A DNA stretch of 64,000 bases from Halogeometricum sp. S1BR25-6 (GCF_031624495.1 NZ_JAMQOP010000001.1:868001-932000), one strand, 5' to 3'; positions 24,570 to 35,956 are shown, numbered from the stretch's first letter. Numbers and translations: made by a program. The notes: generated by a model from the letters alone, not told the origin.

Positions 24570-27500
24570 CCGCCGTCGCCTCCGGTTCGCCCGCCTCCTC
24601 GTCGTCCTCGCCGAGTTGGATGCCGGTCACCGCGCTGACGTTGTCGCCCTGCATCGTCACGCCGATGACGCGCTCGGACCGCTCTAAGAGGGCCGAGCGG
24701 TGCGAGACGACGACGAACTGGGCCTCGCCCGCCAAGTCGTCGACCATCTCGCCGACGCGTTCGGCGTTGGCGGCGTCGAGGAAGGCGTCCACCTCGTCCA
24801 AGGCGTAGAACGGCGCGGGGTTGTGCCGCTGGATGGCGAAGATGAACGCCAGCGCCGTGAGCGACTTCTCCCCGCCCGACATCGCGTTCAGCCGCTGGAT
24901 GGGCTTGTCGCCGGGTTGGGCCTTCATCGTCAGACCATCCTCGAAGGGGTCCTCCGGATTTTCGAGGAGGAGTTCCCCGGTGCCGTCCGAGAGGCGCTCG
25001 AAGATGTCGGTGAAGTTCTCGTTGATGGCGTCGAAGGCGTCCATGAACGTCGCCTTCTTCTGCGACTCGAACTGCTCGATGCGGTCGCGAATGCCGTCTC
25101 GCTCCGCTTCGAGTACGTCCCGGCGCTCCTGCATCTCTTCGAGGCTCTCCTCGACCTCCTCGTACTCGTCGATAGCGAGCATGTTGACCGGTTCGAGTTC
25201 CTCCATCTCCGCGGTGAGTTCCTCGACGTTCGCCTCGACCTCCTCGTGGTCGGGAATCGCCTCGGGGTCGTACTCGCCGACCTCCGCTTTGAGTTCGTCT
25301 ATCTCCCAGGCGAGGCGCTCGGCGCTCTCGCGCAGGTTCTCCACGCGGGACTCCGCGCGGTCGACCTTATCACGCTGTTCGTCGCGTTCGCTCTTGGCCT
25401 CGCGCACGTCCTCGCGGAGGTCGGAGCGTTCGGCCTTGAGTTCCTTCAACTCCGCTTCGAGGTCGGAGACGGCCTCGCGCTTCTCTTCGAGCGTCTCCTC
25501 TTTCGCCTCGATTTTCTCCTCCTTCTCGCGGACGGCGTCGCGGGCGTCGGCCTTCCGCTCCTGTGCGCTCTCGACCGTCTCGTTCAGGTCCTCGACGGCC
25601 TCCTCGGCGTACTCCTTCTCCAACTGGAGTTCGTTGAGGCGGCCGTCGAGTTCGTCCATCCGCGCCTCCTTCTCGTCGATGTCGGCGCGTATCTCGTCGG
25701 CCTTCGCCGTCAGTTCGGGAATCTCGGAGTCTTCGAGTTCGGATTCGAGGTCGTCGATGTCGGACTCGACGGCCGCGACGTCGGCGCCCAGCGAGTCGAT
25801 GTCGGCGTCCAGCGACTGCATCTCCTCGTCGACCTCCGCTCGCTCCTCGCGGAGTTCCTCGATGCGGGCTTCGAGGCGGTCTATCTCGTCTTCCTTCTCC
25901 TCGACGTCCGCCTCGGTGCGGTCGATGTCGCTTTCGACCGAGCGCACGCGGTCCGCGGCGTCGGAGGCCTTCTCGCGCGCGTCGTCCAGTCGGGACTCCA
26001 CGTCGCGGATCTCCCCCTGCAGGTCGCGGCGGTCGTCCTCCAACGAAGAAATCTCGGTCGCGAGTCGTTCGAGCCGACCGGACCCCGACTTCGAGAAGGA
26101 GTACCGGGAGCCGCCGCCCGACCCGCCGGTCATCGCGCCGGAGCGCTCCACCAGGTCGCCGTCGAGCGTCACCATCCGGAAGTCGCCCATGAACGACCGG
26201 GCGGTCTCCATGTCCTCGACGACGAGCGTCGACCCGAGGACGTACGAGAAGATGGGTTCGTACTTCGAGTCGTACTCGACGATGTTGCGCGCGAAACCGA
26301 CGACGCCGGGGTCGTTCGGCTTCGAGGGCAGGCCGCGGTCGTCCATCTTCGTGATGGGGAGGAACGTCGCCCGGCCCGCGTTTCTGGATTTCAAGTAGTC
26401 GATGCAGTCGGAGCCGACGCCGTCGTCGTCGACGACGACGTGCGCGAGACGGCCGCCGGCGGCCGTCTCGCAGGCGGTGGCGTACTCGCCGGGCACCGAC
26501 CCGAGTTGGCCGACGGTGCCGTGGACGCCCGACCGTCCCGCGTTCAGGATTGTCGTCACCGCGCGCGGCCACGACGTGTCGCCGTCCTTCCCCGCGCGCG
26601 CTTCGAGTTCGGCGTACTCGGACTGCTTCGAGCGCAGGTCCTCTTCGACCTCGTCGAGGTCGTCTTTCAGGTCCGAGCGCTCCCCGCGCAGGTCCTCGAT
26701 GACGCCGTCTATCTTCGCCTTGTTCTTCTCGGCCTTGTCGAGTTCCGAGTGCAGGTCCGACAGCGTCGCCTTCAGTTCCGGCAGTTCCTCGCGTATCTCG
26801 GCTATCTTCTCTTGGGTCTCCGAAATCTCCGAGGAGCGACGCCGCGTGTCGTCCAGCAGGCGGTCCTTCTCTCGCTGGAGGTCGTTGCGCTCGGTCTTCA
26901 GCTCCTCCAACTGAGCCTTCTTGTCGGCCAACTCCGCTTTGAGTTCGTCGAACTCCGTGTCGACGTCGGCGATTTCGGCTTCGACCTCGGCGAGGTCGGT
27001 CTCTCTCGACTGCACCTCGGATTTGACCGACGCCTTCTCGACTTTCACCGACCGAACGTCGTCCTCGACGTCGTCTATCTTCTCCTGCTTGCGGTCGAGT
27101 TCGACGAACGCCTTTCGCCGCTCCGTCTCGGCCTCGTCGATGCGGTCTTCTGCGGCCTCGACGGCGTTCTCCAGTCTGTCTATCTCGCCTTTGACCGACT
27201 CGATTTCGGATTTGATTCGGAGCTGTTCGTCCTCGCCCTTTCGCTCTATCTCCTTCGAGAGCTCCTCTAACTCGCTTTCGAGGCGTGAGACCTTCCCCTG
27301 CCGGGTGTCGAGTTCCTCGCGCAGGGAGTCGAGTTTCGCCTCCTTCTTCTCTGCCTTCGACTCGGTCTTCTCTAGGTCGGCGCGCTTGTCTTCGAGTTCG
27401 GCGGCCTTCAGATAGCTCTGGTACTCCTCGCGTTCCTCGCGGAGCGACTGGTACTTCAGCGCCGTCTCGCGTTCGTCCTCCAGTCGGTCGAGGCGGCCCT

Positions 27501-28158
27501 GCTTCTCCTCGATTCGGAGGTCCGCCTCGTCGATTCGCTCCTCGACGGCGTCGAGTTCGTCGAAGGCGTCCTCCTTCTTCGCGTCGAACTCCGCGACGCC
27601 GGCTATCTCGTCGATGATGCCCCGCCGCTGGTACGGGGTCATGTTGATTATCTCCGTCACGTCGCCCTGCATCACGACGTTGTACCCTTCGGGCGTGATA
27701 CCGGCCTGCGCGAGGAGGTCCTGGATATCGGATAAATTACAGGAGCGACCGTTGAGGTAGTAGTACGAGTAGTAGTTGTCGTCCGTCTCCTTGACGCGCC
27801 GCTTGACGCGAATCTCGGAGACGTCGCCGACGTCGTCGCTGCCGGCGGCGTTGACCACCTGCGAGCGGTCGAGTTTGCCGTCAGCGTTGTCGAGGACGAC
27901 GGTGACGCTCGCCTCCTTGGTGCCGCCGTTCGCCTCCGAATCGTCGGCGTGGCCGGGGTTGTAGATGAGGTCCGTCAGTTTCTCCGCTCGGATGCCCCTC
28001 GTGCGGGCGAGGCCGAGCGCGAACAGCACGCCGTCGATGATGTTCGACTTGCCCGACCCGTTGGGGCCGGTAACTACCGTGAAGTCCTCGTAGAACGGAA
28101 TCCGGGTCTTGCGCCCGAAGCTCTTGAAACCGTCAAGGACGAGCTCTTTGATGTGCAT
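24562..28158 (-). CDS. smc: chromosome segregation ATPase SMC
   Basis: A 1198-residue SMC. The Walker A GPNGSGKSN is at 31-39 after MHIKELVLDGFKSFGRKTRIPF. Long heptad coiled coils run about 170-520 and 680-1030 around a hinge (about 530-650: HGTVGQLGSVPGEYATACETAAGGRLAHVVV...TGGSGGGSR). The signature LNAMSGGEKSLTALAFIFAI and Walker B PFYALDEVDAFLD close the head. The MDELD-type D-loop and FVVVSHR switch are intact. An acidic tail ends the protein. It organises and compacts the chromosome with ScpA. The coiled-coil gene at 28189-28713 lies 30 bp upstream. Confidence 0.97.
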   Translation of the reverse strand: MHIKELVLDGFKSFGRKTRIPFYEDFTVVTGPNGSGKSNIIDGVLFALGLARTRGIRAEKLTDLIYNPGHADDSEANGGTKEASVTVVLDNADGKLDRSQVVNAAGSDDVGDVSEIRVKRRVKETDDNYYSYYYLNGRSCNLSDIQDLLAQAGITPEGYNVVMQGDVTEIINMTPYQRRGIIDEIAGVAEFDAKKEDAFDELDAVEERIDEADLRIEEKQGRLDRLEDERETALKYQSLREEREEYQSYLKAAELEDKRADLEKTESKAEKKEAKLDSLREELDTRQGKVSRLESELEELSKEIERKGEDEQLRIKSEIESVKGEIDRLENAVEAAEDRIDEAETERRKAFVELDRKQEKIDDVEDDVRSVKVEKASVKSEVQSRETDLAEVEAEIADVDTEFDELKAELADKKAQLEELKTERNDLQREKDRLLDDTRRRSSEISETQEKIAEIREELPELKATLSDLHSELDKAEKNKAKIDGVIEDLRGERSDLKDDLDEVEEDLRSKQSEYAELEARAGKDGDTSWPRAVTTILNAGRSGVHGTVGQLGSVPGEYATACETAAGGRLAHVVVDDDGVGSDCIDYLKSRNAGRATFLPITKMDDRGLPSKPNDPGVVGFARNIVEYDSKYEPIFSYVLGSTLVVEDMETARSFMGDFRMVTLDGDLVERSGAMTGGSGGGSRYSFSKSGSGRLERLATEISSLEDDRRDLQGEIRDVESRLDDAREKASDAADRVRSVESDIDRTEADVEEKEDEIDRLEARIEELREERAEVDEEMQSLDADIDSLGADVAAVESDIDDLESELEDSEIPELTAKADEIRADIDEKEARMDELDGRLNELQLEKEYAEEAVEDLNETVESAQERKADARDAVREKEEKIEAKEETLEEKREAVSDLEAELKELKAERSDLREDVREAKSERDEQRDKVDRAESRVENLRESAERLAWEIDELKAEVGEYDPEAIPDHEEVEANVEELTAEMEELEPVNMLAIDEYEEVEESLEEMQERRDVLEAERDGIRDRIEQFESQKKATFMDAFDAINENFTDIFERLSDGTGELLLENPEDPFEDGLTMKAQPGDKPIQRLNAMSGGEKSLTALAFIFAIQRHNPAPFYALDEVDAFLDAANAERVGEMVDDLAGEAQFVVVSHRSALLERSERVIGVTMQGDNVSAVTGIQLGEDDEEAGEPEATADD

Positions 28159-28188
28159 GGGTTGCTCGCGGGGGACAGAGCCACCCAG

Positions 28189-28713
28189 TTACGCGACGAT
28201 GATATCGCTGTCGTCTTCTGCGGACTCTGCCTCGTCGGTAGTCTCGGACTCCTCGGACTTGACTTCGTCGTCCGCGGAGTCGGTCGATTCGGCGTCGGCG
28301 CCGACGTCCGTCTCGTCGGGGGATACGGACGAAGACGAGGGCGTCGGCGTCGGTTCGTCGGCGTCGATGAAACTCGCGTCGTCGGAGGGCTGAGCGGACG
28401 TCTGGGCGCGCGACTGCGCCTGCGCGGGCGACTCGCGGAGGCTGGGTTCGCTCTCGTCGGCGTTTCCGCCGTCGGCGGCCGCCTCGGCTCCCGTCTGCTC
28501 CGATTCCGACTCGGACGCGGACGCCGACGTCGACTCCTCGGGCTGGGCGGGGGCGTGACCGACGGGGCGGGTCCCCGTCGTGAGGTCGACGTCCACCTGG
28601 TCTTCGAGCAGGCGGACTCGCTCTTTCGTCTCGACCAGTTCTTCGGTCAGTCCGTTGACGGCGGCCTGCAGTTCCGCAACTTTCGATTCGAGTTCCTCCA
28701 CCCGGTTACTCAT
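28189..28713 (-). CDS. coiled-coil protein with disordered acidic tail, upstream of smc
   Basis: A 174-residue protein. MSNRVEELESKVAELQAAVNGLTEELVETKERVRLLEDQV is a clean leucine-heptad coiled coil (about 1-42); the rest is Ser/Glu/Asp/Ala-rich and probably disordered, ending DSDIIVA. I chose the ATG at 28713, which opens directly on the coiled coil, over one nine codons upstream. It resembles the haloarchaeal DUF7518 family from memory. It lies 30 bp before smc in the same orientation, so it is likely cotranscribed. The role is unknown. Confidence 0.8.
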   Translation of the reverse strand: MSNRVEELESKVAELQAAVNGLTEELVETKERVRLLEDQVDVDLTTGTRPVGHAPAQPEESTSASASESESEQTGAEAAADGGNADESEPSLRESPAQAQSRAQTSAQPSDDASFIDADEPTPTPSSSSVSPDETDVGADAESTDSADDEVKSEESETTDEAESAEDDSDIIVA

Positions 28714-28841
28714 GCGTGTTATCCCCGTCCGCGGACACATAAACGTGCGTCAGACATATAGTCGGGAAATGATAGCTACCGGACAGATACGGGAGCCGTA
28801 TCCCGTCCGGAACCGCACGGAACCGACTGCCTGCGGCGCCG

Positions 28842-29675
28842 TCAGTGGAGGTGTCGGTCGAGAAAGCCCGCCGTCCAGTCGACGGCCCAGTCGAACTGCT
28901 CGCCGAGGACGTCGTGGCCCACGCCGTCTGCGACGACGCACTCCGCCTCGATATCGGCCTCCTCCAGTCCGTCGTAGAACAGTTCGGAGGCCATCGCGGG
29001 CACCACGTCGTCGTCGGCGCCGTGGAGGAGGAGAATCGGCGGACCGCCGCCTCCGAGGTGCGAGGACGGCGAGGCGAGGTCGTAGCGCTCCGGGAGGTCA
29101 CTCCGCGACCCGCCGAGGAACGCCGCGAGTTCGGCCTGCTCGGGCGTGTGCTCGAAGTTGTACAGGCCGGCGACGCCAACCGCCGCGGCGAGGGCGTCCG
29201 ACGCTTCGGAGACGGCGGCGGAGACGTGCGCCGGGTCGGGGGCGAACCGCGGGTCGTCCGCGGAGAGCGCTGCCAGAACGGCGAGGTGCGCGCCCGTCGA
29301 CGGTCCGAAGGCGGCGATTCGCGCGGGGTCGATTCCGAGGGCGTCCGCGTTCGCCCGGCACCACCGAACCGCCGCCTTCACGTCGCGTATCGCGGCCGGG
29401 AACGTCGCCGCGTCGCTGCCGCGGACGTTCGGCACGGCGCAGGCGAAGCGTCGCTCCGCGAGGGCGAACGCCACCTCCCGCAGGTCGGCTTTGTCGCCCG
29501 CGCGCCAGCCGCCGCCGTGGACGAGGACGACGAGCGCTCGGCGCGTCCCCTCTCTCTCCTCTTCTTCCCCTCCGGTCGGCCGGTAGACGTCGAGCGAGAG
29601 CGTCCCCTCCGGCGGCGAGGCGAACGCCGCGTCGCGGACGACTTCGACCGGCGGCGAACCGAACGGGTAGGGCAT
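28842..29675 (-). CDS. alpha/beta hydrolase (esterase/dienelactone hydrolase-like)
   Basis: A 277-residue hydrolase. The oxyanion motif LVHGGGWRAGDK is near residue 51, the nucleophile elbow is GPSTG (consensus GxSxG), and ILLLHGADDDVVP and DGVGHDVL supply the presumed Asp and His. It fits the BD-FAE/HSL-like carboxylesterase group with the HGGGW motif. The frame extends 23 codons upstream, but the ATG at 29675 precedes the conserved MPYPFGSPPVEVVRDAAFA strand. No signal peptide. The substrate is unknown. Confidence 0.85.
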   Translation of the reverse strand: MPYPFGSPPVEVVRDAAFASPPEGTLSLDVYRPTGGEEEEREGTRRALVVLVHGGGWRAGDKADLREVAFALAERRFACAVPNVRGSDAATFPAAIRDVKAAVRWCRANADALGIDPARIAAFGPSTGAHLAVLAALSADDPRFAPDPAHVSAAVSEASDALAAAVGVAGLYNFEHTPEQAELAAFLGGSRSDLPERYDLASPSSHLGGGGPPILLLHGADDDVVPAMASELFYDGLEEADIEAECVVADGVGHDVLGEQFDWAVDWTAGFLDRHLH

Positions 29676-29817
29676 CTGTCTCTGTGAGCCATCGCCGCAC
29701 GGGCCCGAATAAGTTCCGTTCGACCGAGGCGGCGCCGAACGCACGGCGGTCCTCGTCGAGTGCCGACCTCGCGCCGGTCCCGTTAGTCTTTAGCCGCGCG
29801 CCGTCAAATCGCGCGTA

Positions 29818-31308
<1,491 letters not shown>

Positions 31309-31341
31309 GAAGGGCCGTTCGGTCGAGTCGCTCCGCGCGCC

Positions 31342-31524
31342 TCACGCCTTCATGTCGTAGATGTACTGTTCGATGGGGACGAAGGCCGTCGACCCGCAGG
31401 CGGCACACTGGTCCGGCGCCGCGAACTCGTGCGTCTCGCCGTCGCTGTCGACGACGGTGCCGGCGTAGACGGCGTGACAACTCTCGCAGACGTACCGCTC
31501 GGGAAGGTCCGGGGTGTGGGACAC
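31342..31524 (-). CDS. small zinc-ribbon (rubredoxin-like) protein
   Basis: A 60-residue protein: VSHTPDLPERYVCESCHAVYAGTVVDSDGETHEFAAPDQCAACGSTAFVPIEQYIYDMKA. Two CxxC knuckles, in rubredoxin/zinc-ribbon spacing, would bind one metal ion. A GTG eight codons upstream is also possible, but the GTG at 31524 matches the start of the compact domain. The function is unknown; it converges with gatB. Confidence 0.75.
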   Translation of the reverse strand: MSHTPDLPERYVCESCHAVYAGTVVDSDGETHEFAAPDQCAACGSTAFVPIEQYIYDMKA

Positions 31525-31608
31525 GTTCGTTCTTCGACCGCCGGACACTTGGCCGTTTTCGGCGCTCGTTCCGACAGTCCGGAACCGTGACGCGCCGCGG
31601 AACCCAGT

Positions 31609-33021
31609 TCAGTCGGCCGTCGAGGGCGACTCCTCGCCGTCGGCGACGCCGTCCTCTCCGTCCCCGCTCTCGTCGTTCCTCCCGTCGTTCTCGACGACGG
31701 CCGAGCGCCACCCGCCGCGGAGGAACCAGAGACACCCGACGGCGAACGTCACCACGCCCGACAGCGACAGACTCCACCAGAGGCCGGTGACGCCCCACGA
31801 GAGGACGTAGGCGAGGACGAACGCCGCCGGGAAGCGGACGACCCAGCGCGAAATCAAGGAGAGCGCCATCGAGACGCGGGTGCGTCCGGCGCCGCGAAAC
31901 GCCCCCTGAATCACCATCAGCCCTCCGAGGAAGGCCCAGAACGGGGCGACGATGGTGAGCATCTCGACGCCCGCGGCGACGACGGCGGCGTCGTCGATGA
32001 ACACGCGCATGAACGCGGCCGGAATCGCCCAGACGACGGCGCCGACGGCGCCGAGAATCGCCATCGTCCCCGCCGTCGCCTTCCACGTCACCTCCGCCGC
32101 GCGGTCCGGCGTGTCCGCGCCGAGGTTCTGTCCGACGCCCGTCGCGGCGGCCTGCCCGACGGCGCCCGAGACGGTCCAGGAGACGGACATGAGACGGAGG
32201 CCGATGCCGTAGGCGGCGGTGGCGACGGCGCCGAACCGGGCGACGAGGGCCGCCAGCGCGACGGCCGCGAAACTCCGCGCGAGACCGTCCAGCGTCGCCG
32301 GATAGCCCACGTCGACGAGTTTTCGTAACAGGGTCGGGTCCGGCCGCAGGTCGGGCAGGCGGAGGCGCGCCCCCCATCCGCCGTGGAGGAGGATGGCGAG
32401 GCCGGCGGCGGCGGCGACGATGCGCGCGATGAGGGTGGCGACGGCGGCGCCGCGCGTTCCCATCGGTTCGACCCCTCCCCACCCGAGGATGAATATCGGG
32501 TCCAAAACGACGTTCAGACCGGCGCTGACGACGACCAGCCACATCGCCGTGCGGGTGTCGCCCGCGCCCCGCAACACGGCGCGGAAGGCGAAGAAGACGA
32601 ACGTGAACGGCAGGGTGACGAACAGCACCTCGGCGTAGGCGAGGGCCTCGGTGTAGACGCGCCCCTGCGCGCCGATGAGTTCGAGGAGGGGGTGTCTGCC
32701 GAGGTAGCCGACGATGCCGAGGAGGACGCCGACGGCGACGGCCAAGAGGAGCGTCTGCCCGACGACCCGTTCGGCGCTCCGGTCGTCGCCCGCGCCGACG
32801 TGCTGGGAGACGAGGGCGACGGCCGCGGCGGTGACGCCCATGGCGACGGAGACGAACATCCACGCCGTGGGGAACATGAGCGAGACGGCGGCGACGGCCT
32901 CAGGGCCGACGCGACCCACCCAGAACATATCGGCGAGGTTGTAGACCGTCTGGAGGAGGTTGCCCGCGACGAGGGGCCACGAGAGGGAGACGAGTTTGGG
33001 CGTCACCGCCCCGTCGGTCAT
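31609..33021 (-). CDS. MATE family efflux transporter
   Basis: A 470-residue protein with twelve hydrophobic segments in two six-helix bundles. Motifs include LSWPLVAGNLLQTVYNLADMFWVGRVGPEAVAAVSL in helix 1, RAVLRGAGDTRTAMWLVVVSAGLNVVLDPIFI and the parallel second-half QGAFRGAGRTRVSMALSLISRWVVRFPAAF. The NLADMFW and VLDPIF motifs are typical of the NorM/DinF type. It exports cationic drugs or other solutes with Na+ or H+. The frame is open over 100 codons upstream, but the ATG at 33021 is the family start. It is divergent from topA. Confidence 0.93.
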   Translation of the reverse strand: MTDGAVTPKLVSLSWPLVAGNLLQTVYNLADMFWVGRVGPEAVAAVSLMFPTAWMFVSVAMGVTAAAVALVSQHVGAGDDRSAERVVGQTLLLAVAVGVLLGIVGYLGRHPLLELIGAQGRVYTEALAYAEVLFVTLPFTFVFFAFRAVLRGAGDTRTAMWLVVVSAGLNVVLDPIFILGWGGVEPMGTRGAAVATLIARIVAAAAGLAILLHGGWGARLRLPDLRPDPTLLRKLVDVGYPATLDGLARSFAAVALAALVARFGAVATAAYGIGLRLMSVSWTVSGAVGQAAATGVGQNLGADTPDRAAEVTWKATAGTMAILGAVGAVVWAIPAAFMRVFIDDAAVVAAGVEMLTIVAPFWAFLGGLMVIQGAFRGAGRTRVSMALSLISRWVVRFPAAFVLAYVLSWGVTGLWWSLSLSGVVTFAVGCLWFLRGGWRSAVVENDGRNDESGDGEDGVADGEESPSTAD

Positions 33022-33259
33022 GTCGATTCGGCTCTCTCGTCCGGACACGGTAGCGTCCACTTCGCGCGACGGCACGTATCTGTTGGGTACGCGCTCCCGG
33101 TTGCCGGTTCGTCGGGCGGCGTCGCGTCCGGACCGCTCGCGGATTCGGCTATTTCGCTTACACGTCCGGCCGCGCTCCCGCGCGTACGCCCGCGCTGGCC
33201 GTCGATTCGAGGGATTCGCCGCGAAAGGTTTAGGCCGACCCCTCGCATATCGCCGCCCA

Positions 33260-35767
33260 ATGAGTAAGGGTCCGGAACTCATCATCACCGAGAAGGACAA
33301 CGCCGCTCGGCGCATCGCCGACATCCTGAGCGGCGAGTCCGCGGAGGCCGACCGCGTCAACGGCGTGAACGTCTACAAGTGGGGCGGCAAGCGGTGCATC
33401 GGGCTGTCGGGCCACGTCGTCGGCGTGGACTTCCCGCCGGAGTACAACGACTGGCGCGACGTGGAACCGGTGGAACTCATCGGCGCGCCCATCGACAAGC
33501 ACCCCACGCAGGAGAACATCGTCGCCGCCTTGCGACGACTCTCCCGCAACGCCCGCCGCGTCGTCATCGCCACCGACTACGACCGCGAGGGGGAACTCAT
33601 CGGAAAGGAGGCGTACGAACTCGTCCGCGAGGTGAACGAGGACGCCCCCGTCGACCGAGTGCGCTTCTCCTCTATCACCGAACGGGAGGTCACCGAGGCG
33701 TTCGAGAACCCCGACGAACTCGACTTCAACCTCGCGGCGGCCGGCGAAGCCAGACAGATTATCGACCTCGTGTGGGGCGCCGCGCTCACCCGCTTTCTCT
33801 CGCTGTCGGCGCGCCAACTCGGCGACGACTTCATCTCCGTCGGCCGGGTGCAGGGTCCCACCCTCAAACTCATCGTCGACCGCGAACGCGAGATAGACGC
33901 CTTCGACCCCGAGGACTACTGGGAACTGTTCGCCGACTTGGAGAAGGACGCGGAGTCGTTCGAGGCGCAGTACTTCTACCTCGACGAGGACGGCAACGAG
34001 GCCGAACGCGTCTGGGACGGCGACGACGCCGAAGAAGCGTACGAAACTCTCAGGGGCGCGGAGACGGCGACGGTCGAGTCAGTCCGCCGCCGCACCCGGA
34101 CGGACGACCCGCCGGCCCCGTTCAACACGACGCAGTTCATCCGCGCCGCCGGGTCCATCGGTTACTCGGCCCAGCGTGCGATGAGCATCGCGGAGGACCT
34201 CTACACGGCGGGCTACATGACCTACCCGCGGACGGACAACACCGTCTACCCGGAGGACCTCGACCCGCGGGAACTGCTCGACGCCTTCACCGCCAACCGG
34301 ACGTTCGGCGAGGACGCGGAGTCGCTCCTCGGCCAAGAGGAGATAGAACCGACCGCTGGCGACAACGAGACGACCGACCACCCGCCCATTCACCCGACGG
34401 GCGAACTCCCCTCGCGCGCCGACCTCTCGGAGGACGAGTGGGAGGTGTACGAACTCGTCGTCCGGCGCTTCTTCGCCACCGTCGCCGAGTCCGCCGAGTG
34501 GGAGCACCTGCGCGTCGTCGCCGATGCGGCCGGCCTCTCGCTGAAGGCCAACGGCAAGCGCCTCGTGAAAGAGGGTTACCACGCGGTGTACCCGTACTTC
34601 AACGCCAGCGAGTCGTTCGTCCCCGACGTCGAGGAGGGCGAGGAACTCGCCGTGACGGACACGGAGATGGAGGCCAAGCAGACGCAACCGCCCCGTCGCT
34701 ACGGCCAGTCGCGCCTCATCGAGACGATGGAGCAGATGGGTATCGGGACGAAGGCGACGCGGCACGACGTGATTCAGAAGCTCTACGACCGCAACTATAT
34801 CGAGAGCGACCCGCCGCGTCCGACCCGCCTCGCCCGCGCCGTCGTCGAGGCGTCCGAGGAGTTCGCCGAACTCATCGTGAGCGAAGAGATGACCGCTCAA
34901 CTGGAGGAGGACATGCAGGCCATCACGCGCGGGGAGGCCACGCTCGACGACGTCACCGAGGAGTCCAGAGAGATTCTCGAAGGCGTCTTCGAGGGGCTGA
35001 TGGAATCCGGCGACGAGGTGGGCAAACACCTCCAGAAGTCGCTGAAGGCGGACAAGACGGTGGGGCAGTGCCCCGAGTCCGACCACGACTTGGTCATCAG
35101 AAAGAGCCGCCGCGGGTCGTACTTTATCGGCTGTGACGGCTACCCCGACTGCACGTACACGCTGCCGCTCCCGTCGACGGGCAAGCCCCTCATCCTCGAA
35201 GAGTCCTGCGAGGAACACGACCTGAACCACGTGAAGATGCTCGCCGGCCGGAAGACGTTCGTCCACGGCTGTCCGCTCTGCAAGGCCGAAGAGGCCGACG
35301 AGGAGGAGGACCTCGTCATTGGAACGTGTCCGGAATGCGGCGACGAGCACGGCGGCGAACTGGCGATAAAGCGGCTCCGTTCCGGCTCTCGGTTGGTCGG
35401 TTGCACGCGCTACCCCGACTGCGATTACTCGCTGCCCCTCCCGCGCCGCGGCGATATCGAGGTGACCGACGAGGACTGCGAGGAGCACGACCTGCCGAAG
35501 ATTCGAATCACCTACGAGGACAACGACAGGGAGCCGTGGGACCTCGGCTGTCCCATCTGCAACTACCGGGAGTACCAGGCCGAACAGGTCGACGGCTCCG
35601 AACTGGAGAGCGTGACGGGTATCGGCGAGAAGACGGCGGAGAAACTGAAGGCCGCGGGCGTCGAGGACGTGCCGTCGCTGAAGGAGGCCGAACCGGACGC
35701 GTTGGCCGACCTGATGGACGGCGTGGGGCCGGATACGGTGCGGAAGTGGCAGACGTCCGCTGATTAA
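33260..35767 (+). CDS. topA: DNA topoisomerase I (type IA)
   Basis: An 835-residue enzyme that relaxes negative supercoils. TOPRIM region: PELIITEKDNAARRIADILSG, and DYDREGELIGKEAYEL with the metal-binding acidic residues. The active-site tyrosine is Y322 in AGYMTYPRTDN, followed by DHPPIHPTG. The C-terminus has repeated zinc-ribbon motifs (CPESDHDL...CDGYPDCTY, CPLCKAEE, CPECGDEHGG, CTRYPDCDY, CPICNYRE) and a final HHH module (VTGIGEKTAEKLKAAGVEDVPSL). The ATG at 33260 is preceded by a TATA-like GGTTTAGG about 30 nt upstream; the much longer open frame upstream is antisense to the MATE gene. Confidence 0.97.
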   Translation: MSKGPELIITEKDNAARRIADILSGESAEADRVNGVNVYKWGGKRCIGLSGHVVGVDFPPEYNDWRDVEPVELIGAPIDKHPTQENIVAALRRLSRNARRVVIATDYDREGELIGKEAYELVREVNEDAPVDRVRFSSITEREVTEAFENPDELDFNLAAAGEARQIIDLVWGAALTRFLSLSARQLGDDFISVGRVQGPTLKLIVDREREIDAFDPEDYWELFADLEKDAESFEAQYFYLDEDGNEAERVWDGDDAEEAYETLRGAETATVESVRRRTRTDDPPAPFNTTQFIRAAGSIGYSAQRAMSIAEDLYTAGYMTYPRTDNTVYPEDLDPRELLDAFTANRTFGEDAESLLGQEEIEPTAGDNETTDHPPIHPTGELPSRADLSEDEWEVYELVVRRFFATVAESAEWEHLRVVADAAGLSLKANGKRLVKEGYHAVYPYFNASESFVPDVEEGEELAVTDTEMEAKQTQPPRRYGQSRLIETMEQMGIGTKATRHDVIQKLYDRNYIESDPPRPTRLARAVVEASEEFAELIVSEEMTAQLEEDMQAITRGEATLDDVTEESREILEGVFEGLMESGDEVGKHLQKSLKADKTVGQCPESDHDLVIRKSRRGSYFIGCDGYPDCTYTLPLPSTGKPLILEESCEEHDLNHVKMLAGRKTFVHGCPLCKAEEADEEEDLVIGTCPECGDEHGGELAIKRLRSGSRLVGCTRYPDCDYSLPLPRRGDIEVTDEDCEEHDLPKIRITYEDNDREPWDLGCPICNYREYQAEQVDGSELESVTGIGEKTAEKLKAAGVEDVPSLKEAEPDALADLMDGVGPDTVRKWQTSAD

Positions 35768-35774
35768 CTACGAC

Positions 35775-35956
35775 CTTTTACGCTGCGTTCGGCGGGCTTC
35801 GCCGCGCCTCGCTCGGTAAAAGCTCGGCCATCGCCAGAAACCAACGATTTCTGGCTGTTCAGCCAGAACACGTAGTGTTCTGGCGACAAAAGCACTCGTC
35901 GCTCACTTCGCTTCGCTCCGTTCGCTCCTCGGCCGAAAATCGCGGAGCGATTTTCG
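35775..35956. repeat. array of four intergenic hairpins between topA and GGGP synthase
   Basis: Four inverted repeats lie in tandem: 35775-35822 (arms CTTTTAC and GTAAAAG enclosing a GC-rich hairpin), 35833-35855 (GCCAGAAA and TTTCTGGC), 35862-35884 (GCCAGAACAC and GTGTTCTGGC, 3-nt loop) and 35934-35956 (CGAAAATCGC and GCGATTTTCG, 3-nt loop). The second and third share a GCCAGAA arm. The 320-bp gap (35768-36087) holds no gene. It could act as a topA terminator or be a mobile palindromic repeat. TTTTTAACG at about 36058-36066 is the likely promoter of the next gene. Confidence 0.75.
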
